Positions 1 through 6,870 of a DNA stretch of 37,330 nucleotides are shown here, one piece after another (positions within the stretch are counted from its first letter, which is position 1; each line of letters starts with the position of its first letter). A program made the position numbers and the translations under genes. A model generated the notes under the pieces. The model was not told the origin of the DNA. It saw nothing but the letters and a program-made list of their open reading frames with translations, and did not search any database. The stretch is from a virus, in the IMG/VR virus record IMGVR_UViG_3300046557_000349, positions 1-37,330 of that record; one strand, written 5' to 3'.

Positions 1-21
1 CACCTTTCCCCCAGACAATAA

Positions 22-56
22 AAAACCCCGTAGATCATTGATCTACGGGGCTTTTA
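22..56. terminator. Terminator of the displaced tRNA-Cys 3' end
   Basis: A long inverted repeat, CCCCGTAGATCA and its complement around a one-base loop (26-50), is flanked by an A-run on the left and a T-run on the right. It can therefore act as an intrinsic terminator in both directions. It lies just downstream of the tRNA remnant read on the minus strand. The same hairpin is duplicated at the right end inside the direct repeat. Confidence 0.85.
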
Positions 57-60
57 ATAG

Positions 61-108
61 TGGAGGCCGAGGTCGGAATCGAACCGGCGTAGGTGGATTT
101 GCAATCCA
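61..108 (-). pseudogene. tRNA-Cys(GCA) 3' remnant
   Basis: Read on the minus strand, these 48 bases match the 3' portion of the tRNA-Cys gene at the right end: the anticodon loop with GCA, the variable and T arms, the 3' acceptor strand, U73 and encoded CCA. The 5' acceptor strand and D arm are missing, because the sequence diverges beyond 108. It cannot form a tRNA and is the footprint of prophage insertion. Confidence 0.9.
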
Positions 109-148
109 TCTATAAACCCATATAGATCAATACTTTAGAGCTATTCGA

Positions 149-223
149 GTTCCGCAAGCTACCGATTTTTCTGAGGCTACAGGCCGCGTAATCCGTGGTG
201 GCATACTTTCGATGCGGAACACC
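149..223. other. Left integrase arm-type sites (candidate)
   Basis: Two copies of a short motif flank the left att core. GTTCCGCAA at 149-157 is the inverse of TTGCGGAAC, and GATGCGGAACACC lies at 211-223. The same motif occurs twice at the right end, between the integrase stop and the right repeat (37162 and 37183). Copies on both sides of the core are what arm-type binding sites of a tyrosine integrase look like. Binding is inferred. No gene is seen between 109 and 320. Confidence 0.55.
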
Positions 224-282
224 GAATGACACACCACAGTGCCTCTCGTCGCCCTGCCCTCGCATGCCTCCAACGCATCGCT

Positions 283-302
283 TACTGTATATCCAAACAG
301 TA
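283..302 (+). promoter_or_regulatory. LexA (SOS) box
   Basis: TACTGTATATCCAAACAGTA fits the gammaproteobacterial LexA operator (CTGT-N8-ACAG with an AT-rich spacer and flanking TA on both sides). It lies 18 bases upstream of the GTG start at 321. A TGTATAT sequence inside the box could serve as the -10 element, so LexA binding would block transcription of the gene at 321-704. The operator match is seen directly; control by host LexA is inferred. Confidence 0.8.
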
Positions 303-320
303 CAATGTAAGGCGTCTTAC

Positions 321-704
321 GTGGATCCCTCCGATATCGAAAACACTGACGACTGGCTCGGCTGCCCGACGCCGCTCGAAACCTGTCGGCACCAGCTCGC
401 GCTTTACGAAAATGAGTTCGAGGAACTGAACCTGCAACTGCAACAGTCCAGGGAGCGGATCTTCAAGCTGGTTGAGATGCACGCTGCCGCGTCGGCCGAG
501 TGCGAAACCCTCCGCTTTCAATTGGGCGTTGCGAAGTCAGAGACGTCGGATGCCAGCCGGCGAGCTACCGATATCGAGACCAAAAGCAACTGGGAGCTGA
601 TGGCGAAGGACAAGCACATAGCCGAGCTGCGAACCCAGATTCGGATCCTCAGCGGAGACAGTCCGTTCAAAGACCCCTTTCCTCATCAGCGGGACAATTC
701 CTGA
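321..704 (+). CDS. SOS-box-controlled coiled-coil protein of unknown function
   Basis: This encodes an acidic 127-residue protein that I do not recognise. After an N-terminal segment with two Cys (LGCPTPLETC), it becomes a long heptad-rich helix (about residues 25-110: LYENEFEELNLQLQQSRERI and on), predicted to form a coiled coil. There is no signal peptide or membrane segment. The frame is open from an ATG at 195, but GTG 321 is preferred: it has a TAAGG ribosome site 9 bases upstream and sits directly behind the LexA box, whereas the extra 42 residues look non-coding. Its 3' end overlaps the convergent spanin gene by about 19 bases. The position next to the att site and the SOS control suggest a moron expressed on DNA damage. 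Confidence 0.72.
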   Translation: MDPSDIENTDDWLGCPTPLETCRHQLALYENEFEELNLQLQQSRERIFKLVEMHAAASAECETLRFQLGVAKSETSDASRRATDIETKSNWELMAKDKHIAELRTQIRILSGDSPFKDPFPHQRDNS

Positions 705-1192
705 ACATAGGCCTGACACGCCTGCAATGCGATCAGTCCCCGGTCACCGGTGTCGGTGATGGCGATAATTCGTTGAGCATGCGCCGGGTCAAGTCGGGCG
801 CGTACGGCTGCATGATCCACGCCGCCGGCGCCGGAGGTGGCTGGCACACCGCAACCTTTGGCAACGTCGGTTGCGTCGAGGAGGACTGACAACCGCAGAT
901 CAGCAGTGGCAAGGCGATCACGCAGGCGATCTTGGTCACGTTGGGCATCAGTCATTTTCCTGAAGTGGGTTTGCTCACTGGCCGACAGCCGCTGCTCCAG
1001 CACCAGCCGCTTATCCTGCTCGGCCTTCTGAGCGATGGCGGCGGACTGGGTCAGTTGATTGAGGGTTTCGGCATTCAATCTGCCTTGCTCCGCCAACTGC
1101 TTCCCGTAGCGCCAGTCCTGAAACTGCCAGGCGCTACCGAATCCGGCGAGCACAATCACCAACACGCCGATCAACTTCCACGGAACTACCAT
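686..1192 (-). CDS. Rz: Rz-like inner-membrane spanin
   Basis: This is the i-spanin that, with the nested Rz1 lipoprotein, disrupts the outer membrane in the last step of lysis. An N-terminal membrane anchor (WKLIGVLVIVLAGFGSAW, about residues 5-22) is followed by a long charged periplasmic helix (residues 30-105) with coiled-coil character. Its length of about 168 residues is normal for Rz. The ATG at 1192 overlaps the endolysin stop (TGATG), and a GTG one codon upstream is also possible. A complete second reading frame lies inside it, the diagnostic arrangement of Rz/Rz1 pairs. Confidence 0.88.
   Translation of the reverse strand: MVVPWKLIGVLVIVLAGFGSAWQFQDWRYGKQLAEQGRLNAETLNQLTQSAAIAQKAEQDKRLVLEQRLSASEQTHFRKMTDAQRDQDRLRDRLATADLRLSVLLDATDVAKGCGVPATSGAGGVDHAAVRARLDPAHAQRIIAITDTGDRGLIALQACQAYVQELSR
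733..948 (-). CDS. Rz1: Rz1-like outer-membrane spanin lipoprotein
   Basis: This 71-residue reading frame lies entirely within Rz in another frame. It begins with a lipoprotein signal peptide (MPNVTKIACVIALPLLICGC). The lipobox ICGC places the lipidated Cys at residue 20. The mature part is Pro-rich (QPTLPKVAVCQPPPAPAAW), as usual for Rz1. It should be anchored in the outer membrane and bind the Rz C-terminus across the periplasm. Confidence 0.88.
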   Translation of the reverse strand: MPNVTKIACVIALPLLICGCQSSSTQPTLPKVAVCQPPPAPAAWIMQPYAPDLTRRMLNELSPSPTPVTGD

Positions 1193-1614
1193 CACGGGAC
1201 GTCCTTGAAGAAAACGTGCCCGCCCAGTTTGAGAGTCTGCTTTGCCTTCGCCGTCCAGCCCGGGGCTTTAATGCTGGCCGCGTAGTAGTGCGTGGCGCCG
1301 CCGGTGGGATCCGGCACCTTGCCGTCGATCACCTGGTCAGCAGCGATCCGACATTGCGCGAGCTCGCGGAACGGGATCTGTTTCACGCCGATCAGGAACT
1401 GATAGTTCGGGTCGGTCTTGTTCCAGCAGCTGAACTGGTAGGGTTTCTGGCACACCCCTGCGTACCCCTCCCCCCACCACGACGTTTCCTTCCCATCAAA
1501 CACACGGTTGCGGATCGTCCAGGCGACGGCGATCTGTCCGGCCGAGCCCTCACCGCGCGCCTCACCCCAGATGGTGCGGGCGAGGATGTCGCGCTCTCTT
1601 TCAGTGACGGTCAT
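1192..1614 (-). CDS. Endolysin, SleB-type cell wall hydrolase
   Basis: The 140-residue protein begins MTVTERERDILARTIWGEARGEG, the conserved start of the Hydrolase_2/SleB family: the E of WGEARGE is the catalytic acid, followed by QIAVAWTIRNRV. The conserved block with ATHYYA follows near the C-terminus. It should cleave peptidoglycan glycan strands. There is no signal peptide, so it needs a holin to reach the periplasm, and the holins are about 21 kb away at the other end of the late region. The frame is open to 1668, but the ATG at 1614 has a GGAG site six bases upstream and matches the family start. Confidence 0.87.
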   Translation of the reverse strand: MTVTERERDILARTIWGEARGEGSAGQIAVAWTIRNRVFDGKETSWWGEGYAGVCQKPYQFSCWNKTDPNYQFLIGVKQIPFRELAQCRIAADQVIDGKVPDPTGGATHYYAASIKAPGWTAKAKQTLKLGGHVFFKDVP

Positions 1615-1627
1615 ACTTTTCTCCGGG

Positions 1628-1652
1628 CAAAAAAATACCGACCCTACGTCGG
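1628..1652 (-). terminator. Hairpin plus T-run in the endolysin leader
   Basis: On the minus strand the inverted repeat CCGAC-N5-GTCGG (1638-1652) is followed by TATTTTTTT (1629-1637). It ends just before the endolysin ribosome site. It looks like a short intrinsic terminator placed upstream of a gene instead of after one. The five-pair stem is weak. It could alternatively stabilise the 5' end of a processed transcript. Confidence 0.45.
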
Positions 1653-1654
1653 CG

Positions 1655-1729
1655 CTTGATAGAATCACGGTCGATTGACCGATACTTCAGACTAAAATTG
1701 AAAAACTAAAAACCGTTGAAGGTACGTAG
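1655..1729 (+). promoter_or_regulatory. Candidate promoter region of the acyltransferase gene
   Basis: This AT-rich leader lies between the divergent endolysin and acyltransferase genes. It holds an inverted repeat CGGTC-N4-GACCG (1668-1681) overlapping TTGACC (1675-1680), a possible -35 element. A convincing -10 at the right distance is not obvious; TTGAAA begins 17 bases further on. GAAGG before the ATG at 1730 is a good ribosome site. The region implies independent transcription of the moron. Confidence 0.35.
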
Positions 1730-2770
1730 ATGCTCGGTTACCTCCGATTTGCTTTAGCCATATTGGTTTCCTTTAATCACCTATGGGTGATATATGGAGT
1801 CGGCCGGCTTGCTGTGTTCTCGTTTTATGTCATCAGTGGTTACCTGATGACTGCAATTATCAGAGAGACCTACGGAACAACTGCTCGCGGATTAAAGCGA
1901 TACGCCGCAAACCGGTTGCTGCGAATTTACCCGTCCTATTTGATAGTGTTCTTTATTTTTGCAATTTTATTCCTATTCTTTGATCGATCAGATCTTTCAC
2001 GATTTGACGCAAGTATATCTACACCTGAGACACTGACTGACTGGGTAAAAAATATAACTCTGGTCGGTCTAGATTTTTCTTATAAAAATAAGACAGTGCC
2101 GCCCAGCTGGACGCTTTTTGTTGAGCTTTTCTATTACGCAGTAATCCCAGTGCTTCTACTGATCAACGCTCGAATGCTTCTGCTCTGGCTAATTGCCGCA
2201 ACCGCTTATCACATCTATGTAATATCCGGCGCAAATCCTACAGATGCCTCGATCGCATGGGAGGCCAGGTATGGAAACATTGCCGCCGGAGCTCTCGGAT
2301 TCGCCATCGGCGCATGCTCAAGGATCTACTTGCCGTCGCCATTAAAAACCAAGACTGCGTTCGGCCTAAGCTTGGCCGTTTTCGTATCGTGCTATTCCTT
2401 CTCCGCATACTGGGCTTTAACAGGAATGAATCCAGACCTGCAGCGAGTTTTATCAACCGTTGTATATTATGGTGTGATGCTTAGTGCCGCACCGGTTGTA
2501 GACTATTTAGCGAGAATGCCGAAAAACAAATACAGTGAGAATTTCGGCGAATTTTCGTATCCGTTTTATCTTGTACACATTCCGATGGGATTCGTTGTAT
2601 TCTTCTTAATGGACTTAGAACACAAAACCTTTTCATCAATGCTGCTAGGGATTCTGGCTTCTCTTCTTGCGTCGTGGGGATTAGTCCTAATTGACAGAAG
2701 AATCTCCTCATTAAGGACTCAGATCCGAAACAAGTCCAACATCAAAAGAACTGCACAAGCCGCGGCATAG
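1730..2770 (+). CDS. Acyltransferase 3 family membrane protein (probable O-antigen acylation moron)
   Basis: This 346-residue polytopic membrane protein belongs to the acyltransferase 3 (OafA/YrhL/Oac) family. It shows the N-terminal LRFALAILVSFNH with the conserved His, the ISGYLM turn of TM2, RLLRIYPSY at the start of TM3, and a long run of hydrophobic helices to about residue 325. Such enzymes transfer acetyl or other acyl groups to lipopolysaccharide sugars. Phage copies change the host O antigen and so block related phages. The gene is on the strand opposite to the late genes, between the fibre genes and the endolysin, and is visibly more AT-rich than its neighbours. These are marks of a transferred moron expressed in the lysogen. 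The exact acceptor sugar cannot be told. Confidence 0.85.
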   Translation: MLGYLRFALAILVSFNHLWVIYGVGRLAVFSFYVISGYLMTAIIRETYGTTARGLKRYAANRLLRIYPSYLIVFFIFAILFLFFDRSDLSRFDASISTPETLTDWVKNITLVGLDFSYKNKTVPPSWTLFVELFYYAVIPVLLLINARMLLLWLIAATAYHIYVISGANPTDASIAWEARYGNIAAGALGFAIGACSRIYLPSPLKTKTAFGLSLAVFVSCYSFSAYWALTGMNPDLQRVLSTVVYYGVMLSAAPVVDYLARMPKNKYSENFGEFSYPFYLVHIPMGFVVFFLMDLEHKTFSSMLLGILASLLASWGLVLIDRRISSLRTQIRNKSNIKRTAQAAA

Positions 2771-2811
2771 AATCAGGATCTGTTGAACTCTCAGGCAGTG
2801 GCGCAGGACAG

Positions 2812-3030
2812 TTACTGCAAAATTGCCGCGACGTCCGGATTTTCAATCAGAAAAGCTTTGAGCTTTTCGACAGGGTTAGTGATGAGCTCTGGTTCTCTGG
2901 GGGCGATAAACTCCAAATATCGCGGATCATCATCTTCTATCTCAACCATTCCCGGCCATTCCTTCCCGTCTTGCGCGCAGGGAAATGCCGTTAATACCCG
3001 ATCACCATCTAACTGGACAAACATAGTCAT
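2812..3030 (-). CDS. Small tail-fibre-associated protein, possible fibre assembly chaperone
   Basis: This 72-residue acidic protein (QLDGDRVLTAFPCAQDGKEW, then EIEDDDPRYLEFIAP and VEKLKAFLIENPDVAAIL) is of a kind often found directly after tail fibre genes in Pseudomonas prophages. The DDDPRYLEF segment resembles short fibre-assembly or XkdW-like proteins. Its ATG overlaps the fibre stop codon (ATGA), so translation is coupled to the fibre. A chaperone role is inferred from position and size only. Confidence 0.6.
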   Translation of the reverse strand: MTMFVQLDGDRVLTAFPCAQDGKEWPGMVEIEDDDPRYLEFIAPREPELITNPVEKLKAFLIENPDVAAILQ

Positions 3031-4337
3031 ATCGAATACCCGTTTATGTAACCATTAAAAGTGGTGGTGCCGGATGAGCTATTGGTCGTCAGATACACAA
3101 TGCGTGACGAATCGACAGGAACATTGGCGTAGTTGGTAACCAGCGTTTGCCCCGATCCGAGCATCATACGGAGTATTTGCTGACCCATTACTCCAGCGTT
3201 GGCGGTGATTGCGATAGAGCAGTCTGTGAGAGCAGAGGACACCATTCCGAGCTGACCAAAAATCTCTTTCGCATTTTGTGGTACCGAACCCGCTATTGAA
3301 GTAGAAGCGGTGGTAATAACGCTTGTGCCAGAATAAAACACACTTACCGTAATAAAAACCTTACGGTCTCTTACAGTACAAATATTAAATAATCCTGCTG
3401 CCGTAGTAGGGACGACTGTTAAAAGAGCCGAGGCGGTGTAACCAGCCGGCATGTTGCTGCCACCATACACTTCTGGAGCCACCGAGGCTGTAGCATTCAC
3501 GGCGAGAAGTCCTGAGGCTTGGGTAGAAGGATTGTATATTGCATACAACGCCACATACCCACTCAACGGTGCCGCTCCGGTGTCCATTTGCCCTACACCG
3601 GTCCCGGACAGGTTGATATTTTTATTGAATCCAACAAGCCTATAAGACTGACCGCCCAAAGCAGTTTCAACGACCAACTCATCAGCCGTGTAGTTAGCAG
3701 CTACAGATGCAGCAGGAACCGTCATTTTCCCGTTACGCAGTAACCCGACGACAGGGGAAAACATCAACTTCGCTTGTCCAAGCTGAATAGCATGCTGACT
3801 CTGAACAGCTGGCGCCACCTGCGATGCGCCGCCGAGAGAATTAATAATCACCCATGCCCCATTGCCGCCGTTCACTCCAGACTGAACCAGATACTTCAAC
3901 ACCACTATACCGACGGGTAGCTCACCACCTTGAAGTGGCTGCAATCCCAAGCCGTAAATCGGCTTGGTGGCCAGCCCATCCGGTGCGTAAGTCGCTGGAC
4001 CGGTGTTCGAATGCGCGATAACTACGCGCTGTACGTAACCATTTGGTGGAAGAGCTGTAAGTGCCGGCGAGTTGACCGCGGTGTAGGCGTTTGCTGCGCC
4101 CGTATCGCTCAAAAGCACAGGCTGCTTGTTGAGCAGGCGAATAGCCGCAACTAGCTGAGCGTTGTTTACCTCGCTCGGCACCAAACCAGCAGCAGTGATT
4201 ACGTTCAAGATCTCATCAGTGACGCCGTTCCCCCACTGCGAGGGGATCAACGAGCCAGGCGTACCCGTGACAGGATTTTCATCAACAAACTTTCCGCCCA
4301 CCAAACCAATGCTGGGGACGCTAATCGGATAATCCAC
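3027..4337 (-). CDS. Tail fibre protein
   Basis: This 436-residue protein begins VDYPISVPSIGLVGGKFVDE, a start common in tail fibres of Pseudomonas phages. The N-terminal part (TPGSLIPSQWGNGVTDEILN) should attach to the baseplate. The rest is rich in Gly, Ser, Thr and Ala with beta-strand character and no enzyme motif, as expected of a receptor-binding fibre. The GTG start at 4337 is chosen because of GAGAGG eight bases upstream. The longer open frame to 4523 lies inside the previous gene and is not fibre-like. Composition is less GC-rich than the upstream tail genes, which suggests module exchange. It is probably the host-range determinant. Confidence 0.82.
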   Translation of the reverse strand: MDYPISVPSIGLVGGKFVDENPVTGTPGSLIPSQWGNGVTDEILNVITAAGLVPSEVNNAQLVAAIRLLNKQPVLLSDTGAANAYTAVNSPALTALPPNGYVQRVVIAHSNTGPATYAPDGLATKPIYGLGLQPLQGGELPVGIVVLKYLVQSGVNGGNGAWVIINSLGGASQVAPAVQSQHAIQLGQAKLMFSPVVGLLRNGKMTVPAASVAANYTADELVVETALGGQSYRLVGFNKNINLSGTGVGQMDTGAAPLSGYVALYAIYNPSTQASGLLAVNATASVAPEVYGGSNMPAGYTASALLTVVPTTAAGLFNICTVRDRKVFITVSVFYSGTSVITTASTSIAGSVPQNAKEIFGQLGMVSSALTDCSIAITANAGVMGQQILRMMLGSGQTLVTNYANVPVDSSRIVYLTTNSSSGTTTFNGYINGYSI

Positions 4338-4348
4338 GTTTCTACCTC

Positions 4349-4948
4349 TCAGTCGTAATTGATGTGCACAACGGTGTGTGCCGGGGCGGGCCGACGGATT
4401 AAGCATTCGAGGGGGTTGCCCGGATTGGCACCGAACCGCTCCCCCCAGTAACTGACTCCAAAACGACGCCCTTGGCGCTGGCGGCCGCCGGTGTTGAGTG
4501 TCCAAGTGAACTGCGCCAGCCACGTACCAAAATGGGCCGAACCGAAGCGAGCACGCCCCATGCGGGGAGCTCGATGCTCTGTGATGGTTGCGTTTGGGTA
4601 GCCTTGGCTGACGGCGATCTCGATAAAATATGCTCGGCTCTGCCCACCCACCTCGATCAGCCGACGGCGCACAGCAAGCCGGCGATCTTCAAACGCTGGA
4701 TTGGGACCGAGGCACGGGTCAGGCAACCCCATAATCGCTTCCCAGTCAGGCACCAGCTCGTTTACGCCAGCAGGGTCCATTTCGTTGAGCAGATCTACAG
4801 CCCTTGCGTCGAGGCGCGAGAACTCTACCGATACTCCCGACAACACCAGATCAATTTCCGGGACGAGCTCTGGATCCCAAGCAGGTCCAGAGGGCAACAA
4901 GCCGCGCAGCTGGCGGCGGTACTGATCTGCGGTTCGCGCTACAGCCAT
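4349..4948 (-). CDS. YmfQ/Mu gp48-like baseplate protein
   Basis: This 199-residue protein of the YmfQ (DUF2313) family lies at the Mu gp48 position. Recognisable segments are QYRRQLRGLLPSGPAW at the N-terminus, the EIDLVLSG...DLLNEMDP region and DWEAIMGLPDPC. It is a structural baseplate component linking the baseplate to the fibres. Its start overlaps the end of the gp47-like gene by ten bases, and the fibre gene follows after 11 bases. Confidence 0.85.
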   Translation of the reverse strand: MAVARTADQYRRQLRGLLPSGPAWDPELVPEIDLVLSGVSVEFSRLDARAVDLLNEMDPAGVNELVPDWEAIMGLPDPCLGPNPAFEDRRLAVRRRLIEVGGQSRAYFIEIAVSQGYPNATITEHRAPRMGRARFGSAHFGTWLAQFTWTLNTGGRQRQGRRFGVSYWGERFGANPGNPLECLIRRPAPAHTVVHINYD

Positions 4949-5976
4949 GTGATACCCCCAAATGTCAGCAGCTCATTAGCCGCCGCGGTGACGTTGGCGT
5001 TCGGTAACGTGAGGGAGTGGTCGGTTTCGCCGGCCGAACCGCTGATCGCTTCTCGTATATGGCTGATTAACAATGTGTCGCCCAGACCTGCCTCGCGCTC
5101 GTGCAGATCCTTCAGACTCTCTGTAATAGCTGCTCGAACGGCTGTGGTATCAGGAACAGGATGAATGCTGTAGAGCACCGGTTTCTCAGTGGGAGCGAGC
5201 ACGTAGAGCTCTGCAGTCACAGGCCGTAGAGGCTCGATGTAGTCTTTGATTTCCTGCAACTGTGTTGGGTTTGGCACAGGGTCTGGATCATTGTCACGCA
5301 TCACGAAAAGCCCGACCGTGCCAGGGCCAAGGTAGTTGGCACGGCACCATGCACGCGTTACGCCGGGAAACTCCAAAGCCCAAGTCTCATAATCGTCAAC
5401 CGAACCACCATGCGGGATAACGCGGTAGGACCGGATCACCCGCGCACGGAGGGATTCGATGCTTTCCATTTCAATGCCGCCCGATAAACCGGGAGCAATG
5501 ACGGTGAAAGCGTTGGTCACACCGGCCACCGGCTGGACTAGTGTCAGCTGAAGCCCTGCGTCAGCGTTGCCAAGCGACCCAGCATCAACCGCCGCAATCG
5601 TGGCGGAGTTGACTCCCGCCACCGTTGTGACAGCGGCCGTGACGCGGTACATCCGGCCATCACCTGCCTGTAGCACAACGTCAGCGTCCAGCACGGCACC
5701 AGCGGCAGCACTGAAGCTGACGCCGCCTTCCGCAGGCTGAGCTGCGTTGCGCGAACGGTTCAGACGGAGCGATGCGATCCGTTCAAGCGTTACCTCGTCG
5801 GCCTTATCGGGCAAGATCTGCTCGGTGATCCAATCGAGGTAGCCGTACAATCCGTAGGCGGTACCACTCAACGTTCGCGCCAGAACCTGTGCATCGGACC
5901 GCCGCAGCGCTTCGCTGGCCAGATCGCTTTGCGTGCGGCTGATGAGCACCGGCAGTGACGGGGTTTCAAACGGCAT
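4939..5976 (-). CDS. Baseplate J/gp47 family wedge protein
   Basis: This 345-residue protein matches the baseplate J-like family (Mu gp47, P2 gpJ). It contains ARTLSGTAYGLYGYLDWI near the N-terminus, the central GGIEMESIESLRARVIRSYR, and GGSVDDYETWALEFPGVTRA, which is the family hallmark. It forms the wedge of the contractile-tail baseplate. It overlaps the preceding gp46-like gene by 11 bases and the following gene by ten, showing tight translational coupling. Confidence 0.9.
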   Translation of the reverse strand: MPFETPSLPVLISRTQSDLASEALRRSDAQVLARTLSGTAYGLYGYLDWITEQILPDKADEVTLERIASLRLNRSRNAAQPAEGGVSFSAAAGAVLDADVVLQAGDGRMYRVTAAVTTVAGVNSATIAAVDAGSLGNADAGLQLTLVQPVAGVTNAFTVIAPGLSGGIEMESIESLRARVIRSYRVIPHGGSVDDYETWALEFPGVTRAWCRANYLGPGTVGLFVMRDNDPDPVPNPTQLQEIKDYIEPLRPVTAELYVLAPTEKPVLYSIHPVPDTTAVRAAITESLKDLHEREAGLGDTLLISHIREAISGSAGETDHSLTLPNANVTAAANELLTFGGITWL

Positions 5977-6364
5977 AAATCACCTGCCAGGAAGAGATGG
6001 GTTTGATTTCGATGCGGTCACCGCCGGGCACCGTAATGATGACCGTCAAGTTGAGGCGGCTGATTTCAGCCTTCTCACTGGTGATCTCGATTGCGATCGC
6101 GTGGCCGTCGTCCAGCAGCCAGCGCAGGGCTTCCGCCGCGTAGAACTCCGCATCGCGCTGGGTTGCGTCAGTCAGCTTGACCCGCCGCAACAGCCACAGG
6201 CGCGAACCGATACGGTCGTCAGCAATATCCGGGTAACTATCGCCCCACCAGCCGAACAACTCTTCATCGTCCACGGCGTCATCGGTCAGCGCTCGGCGCC
6301 AGGTAAACAGACTGATCAGCACCGCGCGGGTCAGGGCTGATTCACGATCATCAGAAAAGATCAT
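5966..6364 (-). CDS. Mu gp46-like baseplate protein
   Basis: This 132-residue protein is of the GP46 family, a small wedge component related in role to gpW/gp25. ESALTRAVLISLFTWRRA and GWWGDSYPDI are family features. The segment LTDATQRDAEFYAAEALRWL precedes the C-terminal beta strands. It lies between the spike and gp47-like genes exactly as in Mu. Its ATG coincides with the end of the spike gene. Confidence 0.87.
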   Translation of the reverse strand: MIFSDDRESALTRAVLISLFTWRRALTDDAVDDEELFGWWGDSYPDIADDRIGSRLWLLRRVKLTDATQRDAEFYAAEALRWLLDDGHAIAIEITSEKAEISRLNLTVIITVPGGDRIEIKPISSWQVIYAV

Positions 6365-6870
6365 CAGGCCCCCGCCGCGGGTGGCCCGCTGTTGCCGCTG
6401 CCCGCCTGGACATTGGTGTGGACGTGAAGAACCTGGCTGATGCCCCCGGCAACCTGATCACCAGTCGAGATAATCCTCCCGGTCTGGTTGATTACCGGCG
6501 TGTCAAAGTTAACCGCGGTGGTTGCCTTGATGTTCAGTGTGACGGTTTCGATGTCGATGATCCGGCCACGCTTGAAGTGGATCTTGTCGCCCTCATCGGT
6601 ATAGATGGCCACCTCGCCGGGTTTCAGTTCGGTGATTCGGTACCGGCGATCAGCAGCAACCACAACCACAGCGTGAGATCGATCACCGCCGAGGAACATT
6701 GTCAGCACTTCGGCGCCCGGCAATGGATTACTGGTCAGACCGTACGGCTCGAAGTGCTCGACGTTGTCTTTCAGTTCGCCGGCGGTCAGCCTCACCTGCA
6801 GCGACTGCATCATCTTCCCGGCCGCCGCTAGCACAACCGTGCCGCGCGCCATCATGCTTTTCAGGCTCAT
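6364..6870 (-). CDS. Baseplate spike, Mu gp45/gpV-like
   Basis: This 168-residue protein is the Mu gp45-like membrane-piercing spike. An N-terminal OB-like part (residues 20-85, with FEPYGLTSNPLPGAEVL) is followed by a beta-helix region (about 90-145). The C-terminus has HVHTNVQAG, an HxH metal-binding apex typical of gpV/gp45 spikes. The protein should be trimeric at the tail tip. It overlaps the hub gene upstream by four bases (ATGA). Confidence 0.9.
   Translation of the reverse strand: MSLKSMMARGTVVLAAAGKMMQSLQVRLTAGELKDNVEHFEPYGLTSNPLPGAEVLTMFLGGDRSHAVVVVAADRRYRITELKPGEVAIYTDEGDKIHFKRGRIIDIETVTLNIKATTAVNFDTPVINQTGRIISTGDQVAGGISQVLHVHTNVQAGSGNSGPPAAGA

Larger units (their letters stand above)
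20..108. repeat. Left attachment-site direct repeat (tRNA-Cys 3' part)
   Basis: This 89-bp segment recurs at 37215-37303 with two mismatches (positions 38 and 58). The uninterrupted identity covers 59-108. It holds the 3' part of a tRNA-Cys gene plus its downstream terminator hairpin. Identity stops abruptly at 108, inside the anticodon arm, as expected for the limit of an integrase crossover region. The tRNA is complete only at the right copy, so this copy is the displaced original 3' end of the host gene. Confidence 0.93.

Noticed and set aside
195-320. Upstream extension of the left-end coiled-coil gene to ATG 195
   Set aside because: The extension crosses the LexA box and an arm-type motif, has non-coding-like composition and lacks a ribosome site; GTG 321 has both a good site and the operator directly upstream.
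4338-4523. N-terminal extension of the tail fibre frame
   Set aside because: It lies inside the gp48-like gene in another frame. The residues are Arg/Pro/His-rich shadow sequence, and GTG 4337 has a good ribosome site and a family-typical start.
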